A stretch of DNA of 64,000 nt from Acidobacteriota bacterium. Its GTDB lineage: Bacteria; Acidobacteriota; Thermoanaerobaculia; UBA5066. Shown piece by piece: positions 38,490 through 47,400 of this stretch (positions are counted from its first letter, which is position 1; each line of letters starts with the position of its first letter). Both the position numbers and the translations under genes were made by a program. The notes beneath the pieces were generated by a model. It was not told the origin of the DNA, did no database searches, and saw only the letters and a list, made by a program, of their open reading frames with translations. Where the stretch lies: NCBI GenBank assembly GCA_029781975.1, contig JAKOVQ010000014.1:1-64000 (forward strand), written 5' to 3'.

Positions 38490-39896
38490 TTGAAGTTCGA
38501 CCGCTTCCGGACCCGCTTCTTCGAGGAGGCCCCGCGCTACGAGTGGCTCGGGACGCTGGGGCACGGCGGGATCGGCGTCGTCTTCAAGGCGCGGGACCGC
38601 GACCTCGACGAGGTGGTGGCGATCAAGGTCCTCTCGCCGAGCATCGAAAGGGACGAGAACGCGCTCCTCCTCCGCTTCAAGCGCGAGATCCAGCTGAACC
38701 GGAGGATCAAGCACCCGAACGTCGCGCGGATGTTCGACTACGGGGTGAGCGGCGACTACCCCTACATCACGATGGAGTACATCGACGGCAAGGACCTCTG
38801 GTCGCTCGTGCGCGACCGCGGGCGGGTCCCTCCCTGGGAGGCCGTCCCGATCCTCCGGCAGGTGGCGCGCGGGACCGCGGCGATCCACCAGGTGGGGGTC
38901 CTCCACCGCGACCTCAAGTCCCAGAACGTCCTCGTCGACCGGGAAGGGGCCGTCGCCATCCTCGACTTCGGCCTCGCCCGCGGGGTCTACGACGCCTCCC
39001 TCACCGTCGCCTCCGTCCTCCTCGGCACCCCGCAGTACATGTCGCCCGAGCAGGCCCTCGGCACCGAGCTCGACGAGGGGACGGACATCTACGCCATCGG
39101 CGTCGTGGCGTGGCAGATGCTGACGGGCCGTCTCCCGTACGACGGCGACTCCCCCGTGGCCGTCGCGATGCGCCACGTGAACGAGCCCCTCCCGGACCAC
39201 CTCGAGAGGACGCCGGGCCTCTCGGCGGAGCTCAAGGCGGTCGTGACGAAGGCGCTCGAGAAGGAGCGGAGGAGGCGCTTCGCGACGGCCCTGGAGATGG
39301 AGGCCGCGCTCGGCGACCTGGAGGAGCCTCCCCCCTCCGGCGGGCGCCTCTTCCCCGAGACCGACACGATGCTGGCCGACCTCGAGAAGGCGCTCGACTC
39401 GATCGTCGTGCCGGCCGCCCCCGAGACCCCGCGGCGTCCCCGGTCGCCGCGCGGCCGCCCCTCGTCCCACCCCCGGAAGCAGAAGCGGCCCCCCGTCGTC
39501 CTCGTCGTGGCGGACGACGTCCGGGCCCTCCTGAGCCTCGCGACCGCCGTCTGCATGACCGGCTGCCGGACCGTCGAGGTCCGGACGGGCCCCGAGGCGC
39601 TCGAGGCGCTCCTGAAGGGCCCCGTCGACCTCGTCCTGATGGACGCCGAGCTGCCGGGGCCGCTCGACGGCTTCGACGTCACCCGCGTCCTGAAGTCGCA
39701 GCCCGCCCTCTTCGGCATCCCCGTCCTCCTCCTCTCGGGAAGCCCCGGGAGGAGCCAGCTCGCCTTCGCGCTCCAGTCGGGCGCGACCGACCTCGTGAAG
39801 TCGCCCGTCGAGCCCGGGACGCTGGGGCCCCTCCTCTGGGGGCACCTGACGCGCCGGGGCTTCGTGGCTCCCGACCCGGACGCCTGTCCGACCTGA
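38490..39896 (+). CDS. Ser/Thr protein kinase fused to a response-regulator receiver domain
   Basis: This 468-aa cytoplasmic protein has an N-terminal Hanks-type kinase: glycine loop LGHGGIGVVFKA (~23-34), K46 in VAIKVL, HRDLKSQN (139-146), DFGLA (159-163), GTPQYMSPEQ. A linker and basic Pro-rich stretch (~300-330) lead to a C-terminal receiver domain. The receiver has the acidic pair in VVADDVR (~342), phospho-acceptor D in VLMDAELPG (~384), and K in DLVKSPVEP (~435). There is no transmembrane helix. The only usable start is TTG at 38490. The fusion links Ser/Thr phosphorylation with two-component input; partners are unknown. Confidence 0.88.
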   Translation: MKFDRFRTRFFEEAPRYEWLGTLGHGGIGVVFKARDRDLDEVVAIKVLSPSIERDENALLLRFKREIQLNRRIKHPNVARMFDYGVSGDYPYITMEYIDGKDLWSLVRDRGRVPPWEAVPILRQVARGTAAIHQVGVLHRDLKSQNVLVDREGAVAILDFGLARGVYDASLTVASVLLGTPQYMSPEQALGTELDEGTDIYAIGVVAWQMLTGRLPYDGDSPVAVAMRHVNEPLPDHLERTPGLSAELKAVVTKALEKERRRRFATALEMEAALGDLEEPPPSGGRLFPETDTMLADLEKALDSIVVPAAPETPRRPRSPRGRPSSHPRKQKRPPVVLVVADDVRALLSLATAVCMTGCRTVEVRTGPEALEALLKGPVDLVLMDAELPGPLDGFDVTRVLKSQPALFGIPVLLLSGSPGRSQLAFALQSGATDLVKSPVEPGTLGPLLWGHLTRRGFVAPDPDACPT

Positions 39897-39915
39897 ACCC
39901 ACCCGAGGAGGCCCG

Positions 39916-40386
39916 ATGAGCTCGTTCTTCCAGGACCACTACGAGGACCGCTTCAGCCACTGCTACGGCTGCGGACGCCTGAACGCCGACGGCTACCACG
40001 TGAAGAGCCGCTGGGAGGGGGACGAGAGCGTCGCCTCCGTCGTCCCCCGGCCCCACCACGTCTCGGTCCCGGGGTTCGTCTACGGCGGCTACATCGCCTC
40101 CGTCATCGACTGCCACTCCACCGGCACCGCCGCGGCCGCGGCGCACCGCGCCGCGGGGAGGGAGATCGCCGACGGGCCCCTCCCCCGCTTCCTGACCGGC
40201 ACGCTCAAGGTCGAGTACCTCGCGCCGACGCCGCTCGGCGTCCCGCTCGAGCTCCGCTCGCGCGTCCTCGAGGTCAAGGGGCGGAAGGTGACCGTGGCGA
40301 CCGACCTGTCCGCGAACGGCAAGCTCTGCGCGCGCGGCGAGGCCGTCCTCGTCCAGGTCCCGGACTCCTGGGAGCCGAAGGCGTAG
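39916..40386 (+). CDS. Hotdog-fold thioesterase (PaaI-like)
   Basis: This 156-aa hotdog-fold protein resembles small PaaI/YiiD-type acyl-CoA thioesterases. The core segment HHVSVPGFVYGGYIASVIDCHSTG carries the helix seen in the fold, followed by strands TGTLKVEYLAPTPLG and RKVTVATDLSANGKLCARGEAVLV. The N-terminus CYGCGRLN has two cysteines in a CxxC arrangement often found in this subgroup. The ATG has GGAGG upstream and is 19 nt after the kinase-receiver stop, so it probably shares that transcript. The substrate is unknown. Confidence 0.82.
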   Translation: MSSFFQDHYEDRFSHCYGCGRLNADGYHVKSRWEGDESVASVVPRPHHVSVPGFVYGGYIASVIDCHSTGTAAAAAHRAAGREIADGPLPRFLTGTLKVEYLAPTPLGVPLELRSRVLEVKGRKVTVATDLSANGKLCARGEAVLVQVPDSWEPKA

Positions 40387-40388
40387 CG

Positions 40389-40410
40389 GGCCCGGCGCCC
40401 CGGCCGGGCC
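40389..40410. terminator. G+C hairpin between convergent genes
   Basis: GGCCCGGC and GCCGGGCC form a perfect 8-bp stem around a 6-nt loop, directly after the thioesterase stop and before the convergent DCC gene. No T tract. Confidence 0.42.
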
Positions 40411-40438
40411 GGGCCCCTCGGGCGGCCGGAGACGGAGC

Positions 40439-40867
40439 TCAGGGGACGGGCGGCGAGGCGGGTCCGCCCGGCGGCCGGTTCGGAAGCCCGCACGCCTTCG
40501 AGAACCGGTGGCGGTTCCGGGCGAAGCTCCGGTAGGCGAGGTCGAAGAGGCGCGAGAGGCCGGGCGCGACCGAGAGGAGGTGGAGCGGCCGCGCCCACCA
40601 GATCCGGCGCATCACGTGGCGGTAGACGTCGGCCCCGCGGACCAGGCGGCCGTCCGGCAGGAGGAGCCCGATGTCGTTCAGGAGCTCGCCCGCGGGGAGG
40701 GCGACGGCGTCGACGACCCACGCGCTCTGGAGCGGCGCGATCCCGAAGCCGTGCCGCGAGAGCGTCGGGCCCCAGAACGGGACCCAGCGGCGGCAGAAGC
40801 CGCACGAGTCGTCGTAGAGGACGAAGCCGCCCCGCGGAGCCCCGTCGGGCCCGGCTCCCCCGCTCAC
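40439..40867 (-). CDS. DCC-family thiol-disulfide oxidoreductase-like protein (DUF393)
   Basis: This 142-aa protein has the family-defining motif VLYDDSCGFCRRWVPF (DxxCxxC), followed by the helical and strand core (GFGIAPLQSAW, LLLPDGRLVRGADVYRHVMRRI) and the C-terminal YRSFARNRHRFSKACG motif. DUF393 members are predicted thiol-disulfide proteins of unsettled function. The GTG start at 40867 overlaps the stop of the DUF2071 gene (GTGA), so the two form a coupled pair. Confidence 0.88.
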   Translation of the reverse strand: MSGGAGPDGAPRGGFVLYDDSCGFCRRWVPFWGPTLSRHGFGIAPLQSAWVVDAVALPAGELLNDIGLLLPDGRLVRGADVYRHVMRRIWWARPLHLLSVAPGLSRLFDLAYRSFARNRHRFSKACGLPNRPPGGPASPPVP

Positions 40868-41601
40868 GGCGCGAGCCTCGCGCCGCGGCGCACCGTCACG
40901 CCGGAGCCCTCGACCAGGTACGCCGAGACCGGAGGGCGCGCGAGCGGCTCCCCGAACGCCTCGCCGTAGAGGGACCTCGCGTCCGCGTCGAGCCGCGCGC
41001 GCCGCGCCGGCGCGAGCCGCCAGCTCGGGTGCTCCACGCCGTACTCCACCGTCGTTCCGTCGCGGCGCGCCACGTATCCCCAGTAGTGCTCGACGACGAA
41101 CTCCGCCTCGCTCCCGGGGGCGAGCTCCCCGGGGGGGCCCGCGTCGCCCGCCTCGAGCCCCTCGTCGCGCCCGGCTCTCCTCCACCGGTACGAGGCCCCG
41201 CGGACCGCCGCGTCCCCTTCGCTTCCACGGTCGATCCGCCAGCTCATCGGGAGGGCGACGTACCTCTCCTCGTAGAACGTCCGCGCGGCCCACGCGATCG
41301 CGGCGCGCGGGACGATCTCCTTCACGAAGACGACGCCCCGCCTCCACTCCCCCTCCTCCCTCCGCCGGACGTAGAAGCGGAGGTTCACCTCGGGGAAGTC
41401 GGTGTGGAACGGGACCGCGACGCCGAGGACCCGCGTCCTGAGGAAGAGGAACCCGACGGCGCTGACGAGGCAGCGCCCGTTCCACAGGTCGAGCTCGGTG
41501 CCGCGCGGCACGAGGGGGCCGAGGACTCCCGGGTCGACCTCGAAATTCAGGATCGCCAGGTGCCGCCACTCGGCCCGCAGGAACTCTCCGGCCCCGCCCA
41601 C
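40864..41601 (-). CDS. DUF2071 (YqjF-like) protein
   Basis: This 245-aa protein matches the DUF2071 family: WRHLAILNFEVDPGVLGPLVPRG-type start (residues ~9-31), LVSAVGFLFLRTRVLGV, FPEVNLRFYVRR and a C-terminal VEHPSWRLAPAR. The family is of unknown function and often sits near DCC proteins, as here. The GTG at 41601 fits the family start, and the longer reading would cover the divergent AraC-type gene. No strong ribosome site is seen. Confidence 0.82.
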   Translation of the reverse strand: MGGAGEFLRAEWRHLAILNFEVDPGVLGPLVPRGTELDLWNGRCLVSAVGFLFLRTRVLGVAVPFHTDFPEVNLRFYVRRREEGEWRRGVVFVKEIVPRAAIAWAARTFYEERYVALPMSWRIDRGSEGDAAVRGASYRWRRAGRDEGLEAGDAGPPGELAPGSEAEFVVEHYWGYVARRDGTTVEYGVEHPSWRLAPARRARLDADARSLYGEAFGEPLARPPVSAYLVEGSGVTVRRGARLAP

Positions 41602-41655
41602 GCCGTCATATTCGCATCCCGTGCGGGTCGGGTAGCCTCCGGCAGAACGGAGCCC

Positions 41656-42516
41656 GTGCGATACGAGGAACGGCCGCCGCCCCCCGACCTCGCCGACGTC
41701 GTCGACTCCTTCTGGAGCTTCGAGGTCGGCGCGTTGCCGGAGTCGAGCCCCGGGCACGTCGTCGTGCCGGACGGCGCGGTCTCCCTCGTTCAGGTCGAGA
41801 CCCCGGGCGCCCGGCTCCTCCGCCTCGTCGGTCCGCGCGTCACCGCCTATCGCCCGCCGGTCGCGGCCGGAGGCCGCTATCTCGGAGTCCGCCTCCTTCC
41901 GGGGGCCGCCCCGTCGCTCCTGGGGGTCGCGATCGGCCCTCTCCGCGGGGCGGTCGTCCCCCTCGACTCCGTGGCCGCAGACCTCGCGTGCGCCGTGGCG
42001 GCCTCGGTCCGGGACGGCGGCGCGGACCGGACCGGGGGATCCGTCGCGTCAGAGGTCGCGTTCGGCCCACCCCTCAGGGCCCGCCTCCGCGGCCGTCCCG
42101 CACCCGACCCGCGGCTGATGACCGCGGTCCGGCGGCTCCGCGCGAGCCACGGCGGCGAGCCGGTCTCCCGCCTCGCGGGGCGGGCCGGCGTCTCTTCCCG
42201 CCAGCTCCTCCGTCTCTTCCGCGAGAACGTGGGCCTCTCTCCGAAGGAGCTCGCCCGCGTCCTCCGCCTGCGGCGCGCTTGCCTCCTGGCTGTCGGCTCT
42301 CCCGACACCTCGTGGGCGGACCTCTCGCGTCTCACGGGGTACGCGGACCAGGCGCACCTCGTCCGTGAATTCGGAGGTCTCCTCGGCCTTCCCCCGCGGC
42401 GCGCCGCGGCGCTCCTTCGCAGGATCCGTCACGAGTTCCTCGGATCGTCCGATTCCTTCAAGACGGTGGGCGATGCCGGACGCACGTTGAGAGGGACGAA
42501 AGGAGAACCTGCATGA
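41656..42516 (+). CDS. AraC-family transcription regulator
   Basis: This 286-aa regulator has an N-terminal sensory part (to ~150; VDSFWSFEVG, GARLLRLVGPRV, YLGVRLLPGAAPSLLG) of the kind fused to AraC DNA-binding domains, and a C-terminal double helix-turn-helix (VSRLAGRAGVSSRQLLRLFRENVGLSPKELARVLRLRRA, residues ~160-200, then SRLTGYADQAHLVREFGGLLGLPPR). It is divergent from the DUF2071/DCC pair by 54 nt and so may control it. Its 3' end overlaps the next gene by ATGA. The GTG start has CGGAG 5 nt upstream. The effector is unknown. Confidence 0.88.
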   Translation: MRYEERPPPPDLADVVDSFWSFEVGALPESSPGHVVVPDGAVSLVQVETPGARLLRLVGPRVTAYRPPVAAGGRYLGVRLLPGAAPSLLGVAIGPLRGAVVPLDSVAADLACAVAASVRDGGADRTGGSVASEVAFGPPLRARLRGRPAPDPRLMTAVRRLRASHGGEPVSRLAGRAGVSSRQLLRLFRENVGLSPKELARVLRLRRACLLAVGSPDTSWADLSRLTGYADQAHLVREFGGLLGLPPRRAAALLRRIRHEFLGSSDSFKTVGDAGRTLRGTKGEPA

Positions 42517-43055
42517 CCCGCCGCGCTTCCCTCGGGCTCGCCCCCCGCCTCATCCTCGCCCTCGTCGCTGCCCCGATCCTCGCCCAGGCCCCCGCCGGGC
42601 CGCCGGCGGCACAAGTCGCCGCGATGAAACGTCTCTCCTTCCTCGCGGGCTCCTGGAAGGGGACCGGGACGATCGACAGGGGGCCGGGCGTCCGAAAGAG
42701 CTTCTCGCAGAGCGAGACGGTTGCCTACAAGCTCGGCGGGCTCGTCCTCGTCATCGACGGCCTCGGCACCGCCCCCGACGGAACGGTGGTCCACCAGGCC
42801 TTCGCGACGGTCACGTTCGACCCGGCCTCCGGGACCTACCGCTTCACGGCCTACGACGGGCTCGGCCGCGTCCACGAGGGTCCGGCAACCGTCGGCGACG
42901 GGACGTTCGAGTGGGGAATGGAGACCGGTCCCGTCTCGGTCCGGTACGCGATCCGGCTCGACGGGGCGGGGCGCTGGGCGGAGACCGGCGAGATGAAGCG
43001 CGGCAACTCGCCCGGTCAGAGCTTCTTCGAGATGACGCTGGCGAAGCAGCCCTGA
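42513..43055 (+). CDS. Small exported DUF1579-like protein
   Basis: This 180-aa protein has a signal peptide (LILALVAAPILAQAPAG) and a lipocalin-like beta-rich body: MKRLSFLAGSWKGTGTIDRG, a repeated FxGxW start motif of this class, and FDPASGTYRFTAYDGLG. It resembles exported DUF1579/THAP4-type small-ligand barrel proteins, but the family is uncharacterised. It overlaps the AraC gene by ATGA, so it is likely co-transcribed with the regulator. Confidence 0.72.
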   Translation: MTRRASLGLAPRLILALVAAPILAQAPAGPPAAQVAAMKRLSFLAGSWKGTGTIDRGPGVRKSFSQSETVAYKLGGLVLVIDGLGTAPDGTVVHQAFATVTFDPASGTYRFTAYDGLGRVHEGPATVGDGTFEWGMETGPVSVRYAIRLDGAGRWAETGEMKRGNSPGQSFFEMTLAKQP

Positions 43056-43061
43056 CGGGTG

Positions 43062-43109
43062 CGGCCGGAGGCGGGGCGGACCTACCCTCCCGGGGGCCGC
43101 CTCCGGCCG
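43062..43109. terminator. Long G+C hairpin between convergent genes
   Basis: CGGCCGGAGGCGG (43062-43074) and CCGCCTCCGGCCG (43097-43109) are a perfect 13-bp stem around a 22-nt loop, exactly in the gap between two convergent genes. No T tract. Confidence 0.5.
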
Positions 43110-43120
43110 GGATCGCGGGC

Positions 43121-44290
43121 TCAGCCGAGCGGCTTTCCCGCCTCCAGCGCGGCGATCATCTTCTTCAGGTTCTCGCGGTTCACGTCGTCGGGAGCCTGCG
43201 CGAGAGCCTTCCTCGCCGCGGCCAGGGCCTCCTTCGTCCGTCCCGCGCCCGCATAGGCCCGGGCGAGGCCGACGTCGACCGGCCAGACGCCGGGGTGCTT
43301 CTTGGCGTTCATCTCGAAGACGGCGAGCGCCTCGGCGTTGCGGCCCTGGGTCTGGAGGGAGCGGCCGTACATGTGGATGTCGATGGCCGTGGCCGTGGGG
43401 CTCGCCATCGCCTTCGCCATCGTCGCCCTGGCCTCCTCGGCCTTGCCGTTCGCCTCCTGGAGGGCCGCGAGCGTCGAGAGGGTGTTGAACGTCTCGCGCC
43501 CGACGAACGGGGCCGAGACGGCGTACTGCGCCCACGTGAGCGCCTCGGGGAGGTTGACCTTGTTCTCCCGGCAGTAGTTGGCCGCGGCGTCCCACGCCTC
43601 GCCGTTGAAGCCGGCGGCGCCGCGCAGCTCGTCGCGGAGGTTGGCGACGTAGAGCTCCTTCATGTTCGGGACCCCGATCGAGATCGGGACCTCGAGCTCC
43701 TCCCAGCGCATCGCGAGGGTCGCCTTCTCCGGGAGCCGCTCGACGAAGTCGTAGGTCAGCCAGTGGGTGTAAGGCGCCTTCCGCGGCTTGACCGTCACGC
43801 GGAGCGCGTCGTCCTTGGCGTCGTAGAAGTAGTGCCCCCAGGAGGTCGAGTCCTTCGAGAAGATGACCGTCCACTCCTCGGGCCCCGGGACGAAGAAGAG
43901 ACCGTAGGCGCCCGCGGGAAGAGGCTTCCCCTCGACGGTCACGTCGTGGGAGACGCGGACGACGGTGTTCTCGTTGGCCCCGCCGCGCCACGGGCACTCG
44001 TTCCCGCACGTGCCGAAGCTCTCCTTGTGCCAGCCGTAGGGAACGAGCCCGCCCCAGATCTTCCCGCGGCGGTCGGTCCCGTCGGGCGCGGTCACCTTCG
44101 GTCCGCTGTACGAGACGTTCACCTTCACCAGGCCGATCCACTGGGTCACCTCGGCCTTCTGGTTGCCGCCCGACGGCGGGAGGGTCACCGCGAACTGCGC
44201 GGCGGCCGCGGGGGCGAGGACGGCGGCGGCGACGACGGCGACGACGGGCGCGACGACGGCCGCGACGCGGGCGGGGCGGAGACTCTTCAT
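43121..44290 (-). CDS. Exported DUF2911 protein with TPR-like C-terminus
   Basis: This 389-aa protein has a signal peptide (VAAVVAPVVAVVAAAVLAPAAAAQ). Residues ~30-190 are a DUF2911 beta domain (VTQWIGLVKVNVSYSGP, KIWGGLVPYGWHKESFGT, LPAGAYGLFFVPGPEEWTVIF, LTYDFVERLPEKATLAM). Residues ~200-385 contain TPR-type helices (NTLSTLAALQEANGKAEEARATM, GRSLQTQGRNAEALAVFEMN, LARAYAGAGRTKEALAAARKAL). DUF2911 is a secreted family of unknown function, frequent in Acidobacteria and Bacteroidetes. The ATG at 44290 has GAGGAAG 4-5 nt upstream. Confidence 0.85.
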   Translation of the reverse strand: MKSLRPARVAAVVAPVVAVVAAAVLAPAAAAQFAVTLPPSGGNQKAEVTQWIGLVKVNVSYSGPKVTAPDGTDRRGKIWGGLVPYGWHKESFGTCGNECPWRGGANENTVVRVSHDVTVEGKPLPAGAYGLFFVPGPEEWTVIFSKDSTSWGHYFYDAKDDALRVTVKPRKAPYTHWLTYDFVERLPEKATLAMRWEELEVPISIGVPNMKELYVANLRDELRGAAGFNGEAWDAAANYCRENKVNLPEALTWAQYAVSAPFVGRETFNTLSTLAALQEANGKAEEARATMAKAMASPTATAIDIHMYGRSLQTQGRNAEALAVFEMNAKKHPGVWPVDVGLARAYAGAGRTKEALAAARKALAQAPDDVNRENLKKMIAALEAGKPLG

Positions 44291-44427
44291 GCGCTTCCTC
44301 CTGGCCCCCGGGAGGCGGAGTGCTCCCGCACGGACCCCGGGCGGCCCTTCGCTCGTGGCGACAGGTGGAGATACGCGGCCGGCGCCGGCGGGTTTCCACC
44401 GAGACGGACGCCCGGCCCGCGGAGCCG

Positions 44428-47400
44428 TCAGTCCGCCGCCGTCTCCACCTCGAACCCGGGGACCGGGAGCCAGCCCTTCGCCTTCACCTCGTCCCCGTGG
44501 AAGACCGCCCACTGCGGCAGGGAGAAGGAGGGGGCGTTCGTCATCCGGAAGAGCTCGAGGGCCGAGTTCCCCGCGAAGAGCCAGACCACCCGCTCCGGGT
44601 TCCACGGGCTCGGGACGCAGAGGAAGAGGCCGTCGTCGGGGTCGGCCTGCGTCCTCCCGGCGAAGCGGAACGCTCCCTTGCCGAGGCGCGCGGGGAGCTT
44701 CGTGAGGACGCGGGCCACGAGCGAGTTGTCCTCGGGCCCCCCGAGGAGGACGAGGTCGCTCGCCGAAAGCTCCGCGTCGGTCACCTCGCAGTCCTTCACG
44801 ACGGGGGGGAGGACCTCGCTGAACGCGTCCGCGAGGGCCGTCTGGAGGCGGAGGGCGAGGGTCCGGCTCGCCTCGATCTGCCGCGACGTCCCGTGGACGA
44901 TCCGCGTCCGGGAGAAGTCGTCGGTGAAGGTGACGAACGAGTAGGGGCTCCGCCCGGGGACCGGGACGTCGTTCCCCGCGTCGAAGACGACCCTCGTGGG
45001 CCGGTCGGGGACGGTGAAGACGGCGGTCGACTCGGCGCCGGAGACGTCGAACGGCTTCAGGACGCGCTTGCCGGGAGATTCGATCGCGACGCTTCCCAGG
45101 AGGCGGTAGGGCGTCCCCTTCTGCGTCACCCGGAGCGTCACCCGGTAGCCGCCCTTCGCCCTGGCCACCGAGACCTCCGGCCTCGGGTCGGGGAGACCCG
45201 TCCGCTCGATCCACGGCGAAAGGAACGGCGCGAGGTCGCGGCCGCTCGCCTTCCCCAGCGCCGCCACGAACTCGGCCGTCGAGAGGTCCTTCCCGGCGTT
45301 CGCGCTCCAGGCGGCGTCCATCGCCGCGAGGAACGCCTCGCTCCCCAGGAGGAGCCGGAGCTGGTGGAGGGCGAAGGTCCCCTTGATCCGGGGGATCTGG
45401 TAGAGGCCGTACCGGTCGTAGGCGCGCCGGGCGTCCTTCGCCGCGACGTCCCCCTCGCGCGCGGCAAAGTAGAGCGCCCGCGCGTTCAGCGCCGCGAGCT
45501 GGTCCGCGAGCGACTCCCGCGCCTTCTGCGGGTCGTCGGGGAGGCCGTGGAGCATCTGCCAGTAGGCCGCCCCCCCCGAGACGAGCCACGCGTCGGCGTC
45601 CCCCTTCGGCCCGACGGTGCCGCGCCAGAGGCGGTCCCGGTCGACCTTCCAGGCGGACTCGACGTCCTTCGCCTCGACGGCCTCCCGGCTCCCCTTCGGG
45701 GCGGGCGCCGGCGCCTTCGCGTGCGCCTCCTTCAGCTTCTCGACGACCCAGATCGGGTTGAACGCCGTGTAGCCGAGCGTCAGGTGCGGGATCGCGCCGG
45801 GGAGGTCGGGCATCCGGCGGTTCCCCGCGGCCGGGAACTTCTCGCGGAGGGTGACCTTCCCGTAGTGCGCCCAGAAGACGAGCTTCTCGGCCATCTCGGC
45901 GGTCGTCACCTTCCCGTCGCAGGCGTGCGGCCGGTTGATGGGCGAGGAGGCCCAGAGGTCCACCGCCTCGATCGCGTCGATCTTCCCCTTCTTCTCGTCG
46001 TACCACTTCCGGAACGCCACGTCCCTGTTCCAGGGCGAGAAGACGAGGTCGAAAGGCGCCCCGTCGGGCTGGACCCCGTACTCGCGCCTCACCTCGGGGT
46101 CGCGCGCGTTGTTGTTCGCCCAGAGGAAGCCCGGTGTCCCGAACGGCGCCGGCTCCTCCTTCGTCCTCCAGAGCCTCGACCGGTGCGTCCCGAGGAGGAG
46201 GATCGCCCCCTCGTCCGTCTTCACGTCCGCGATCGTCCAGTCGTTCGCGTACATCCCGTTGTTCCTCTCGCGGAGGATGCGGGCCACGTCGTCGATGGAC
46301 GAGGCGTATTGCGCGGCCTTCCGGATCCGGTTGCTCTGCGGCGTCCCCTCGAGGTCCCAGGGGGTCTGGGCCACCGTCGTCTCGCCGATGACGATCCCGG
46401 CCCCGTTCACGTAGAAGTCGGTCCCCGAGTGGATGCCGCCCGGGAACGTCTGGAAGACGAGCCGGTGCCCCTTCGCCGGGACGACGTCGGCGATCACGTT
46501 GAAGTGGACCCCCGTGTAGCCCGACCACATGAAGATCTGGCCGAAGACGACCCGCCCGTCCCTCGTCGCGGGGCCCGTCGCCACGAACGACGAGCACTTG
46601 TGCGTCCGGTCGGGGACGGCGAGCTCGTCCTGGGCCGTCAGGAAGCTCCGCCCCGTCAGGGCGTTGGGGGTCGTCCGGAGGGCGCTCGGCATCTGCCCGA
46701 TGTCGACGGCGGAGTTGAGCGTGACGACGTCGAGGAGGTCGACGGGGCGCCCGTCCACCTTCGCCCCCGCCTTCGCCGCGCCGTCCGCGATCCCCTTCAT
46801 CTCGGTCAGGTATTCCTCGTCGTACTTGCGGAGGAAGACCGAATCGGCCAGGAGCCTCAGGTGCGCCCACCCCTCCGACGGGTCCTTCGCGCTCTCGGCG
46901 ATGCCGAGCTTCCGGGCGTACTCCGCGATCTCCTCGGCGAGGAGCGTCCCGTACTGGAAGCCGCGCGCGTACGGCTCTCCCTCCACGTGGACGAAGATCC
47001 ACCCCTTCTCGTCGTACCGGAAGCCGGGGCCCGACCAGCGGACGGTCTCGAGCGGGATCATCTCGGTCACGTCCGCGACCTCCGAGAGCTCGAGGTCGTC
47101 GAACCACGCCTCCCCCGTCGCCGTCCCGTTCAGCCCGAGGTGGGCGCGGATCCGGTCCTCCCCGGCCGTCGCGACGAAGAGGGTCTCGACCCGCGTCCAG
47201 TCGCGCGTGGCGCCGACCGCGGGGGAGTGGTTCGTGAACGGGAACGAGGCCATCGTCAGCGCGGCGGGGACCGGAGTCGGGTAGCGCCCCGTCGGGTCGG
47301 AGAACGCCTCCCGCGTCCGGATCCAGCCGGCAAGCCGGTAGACCTTCCCCACCTCGAGCCGGACGGGCGGCCCCTCGACCCGGGTCGAGGCGGGGGCGGC

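Noticed and set aside
44291-47107. N-terminal extension of the DUF2911 reading
   Set aside because: It overlaps the well-supported exported hydrolase. The ATG at 44290 with a signal peptide and Shine-Dalgarno is clear.
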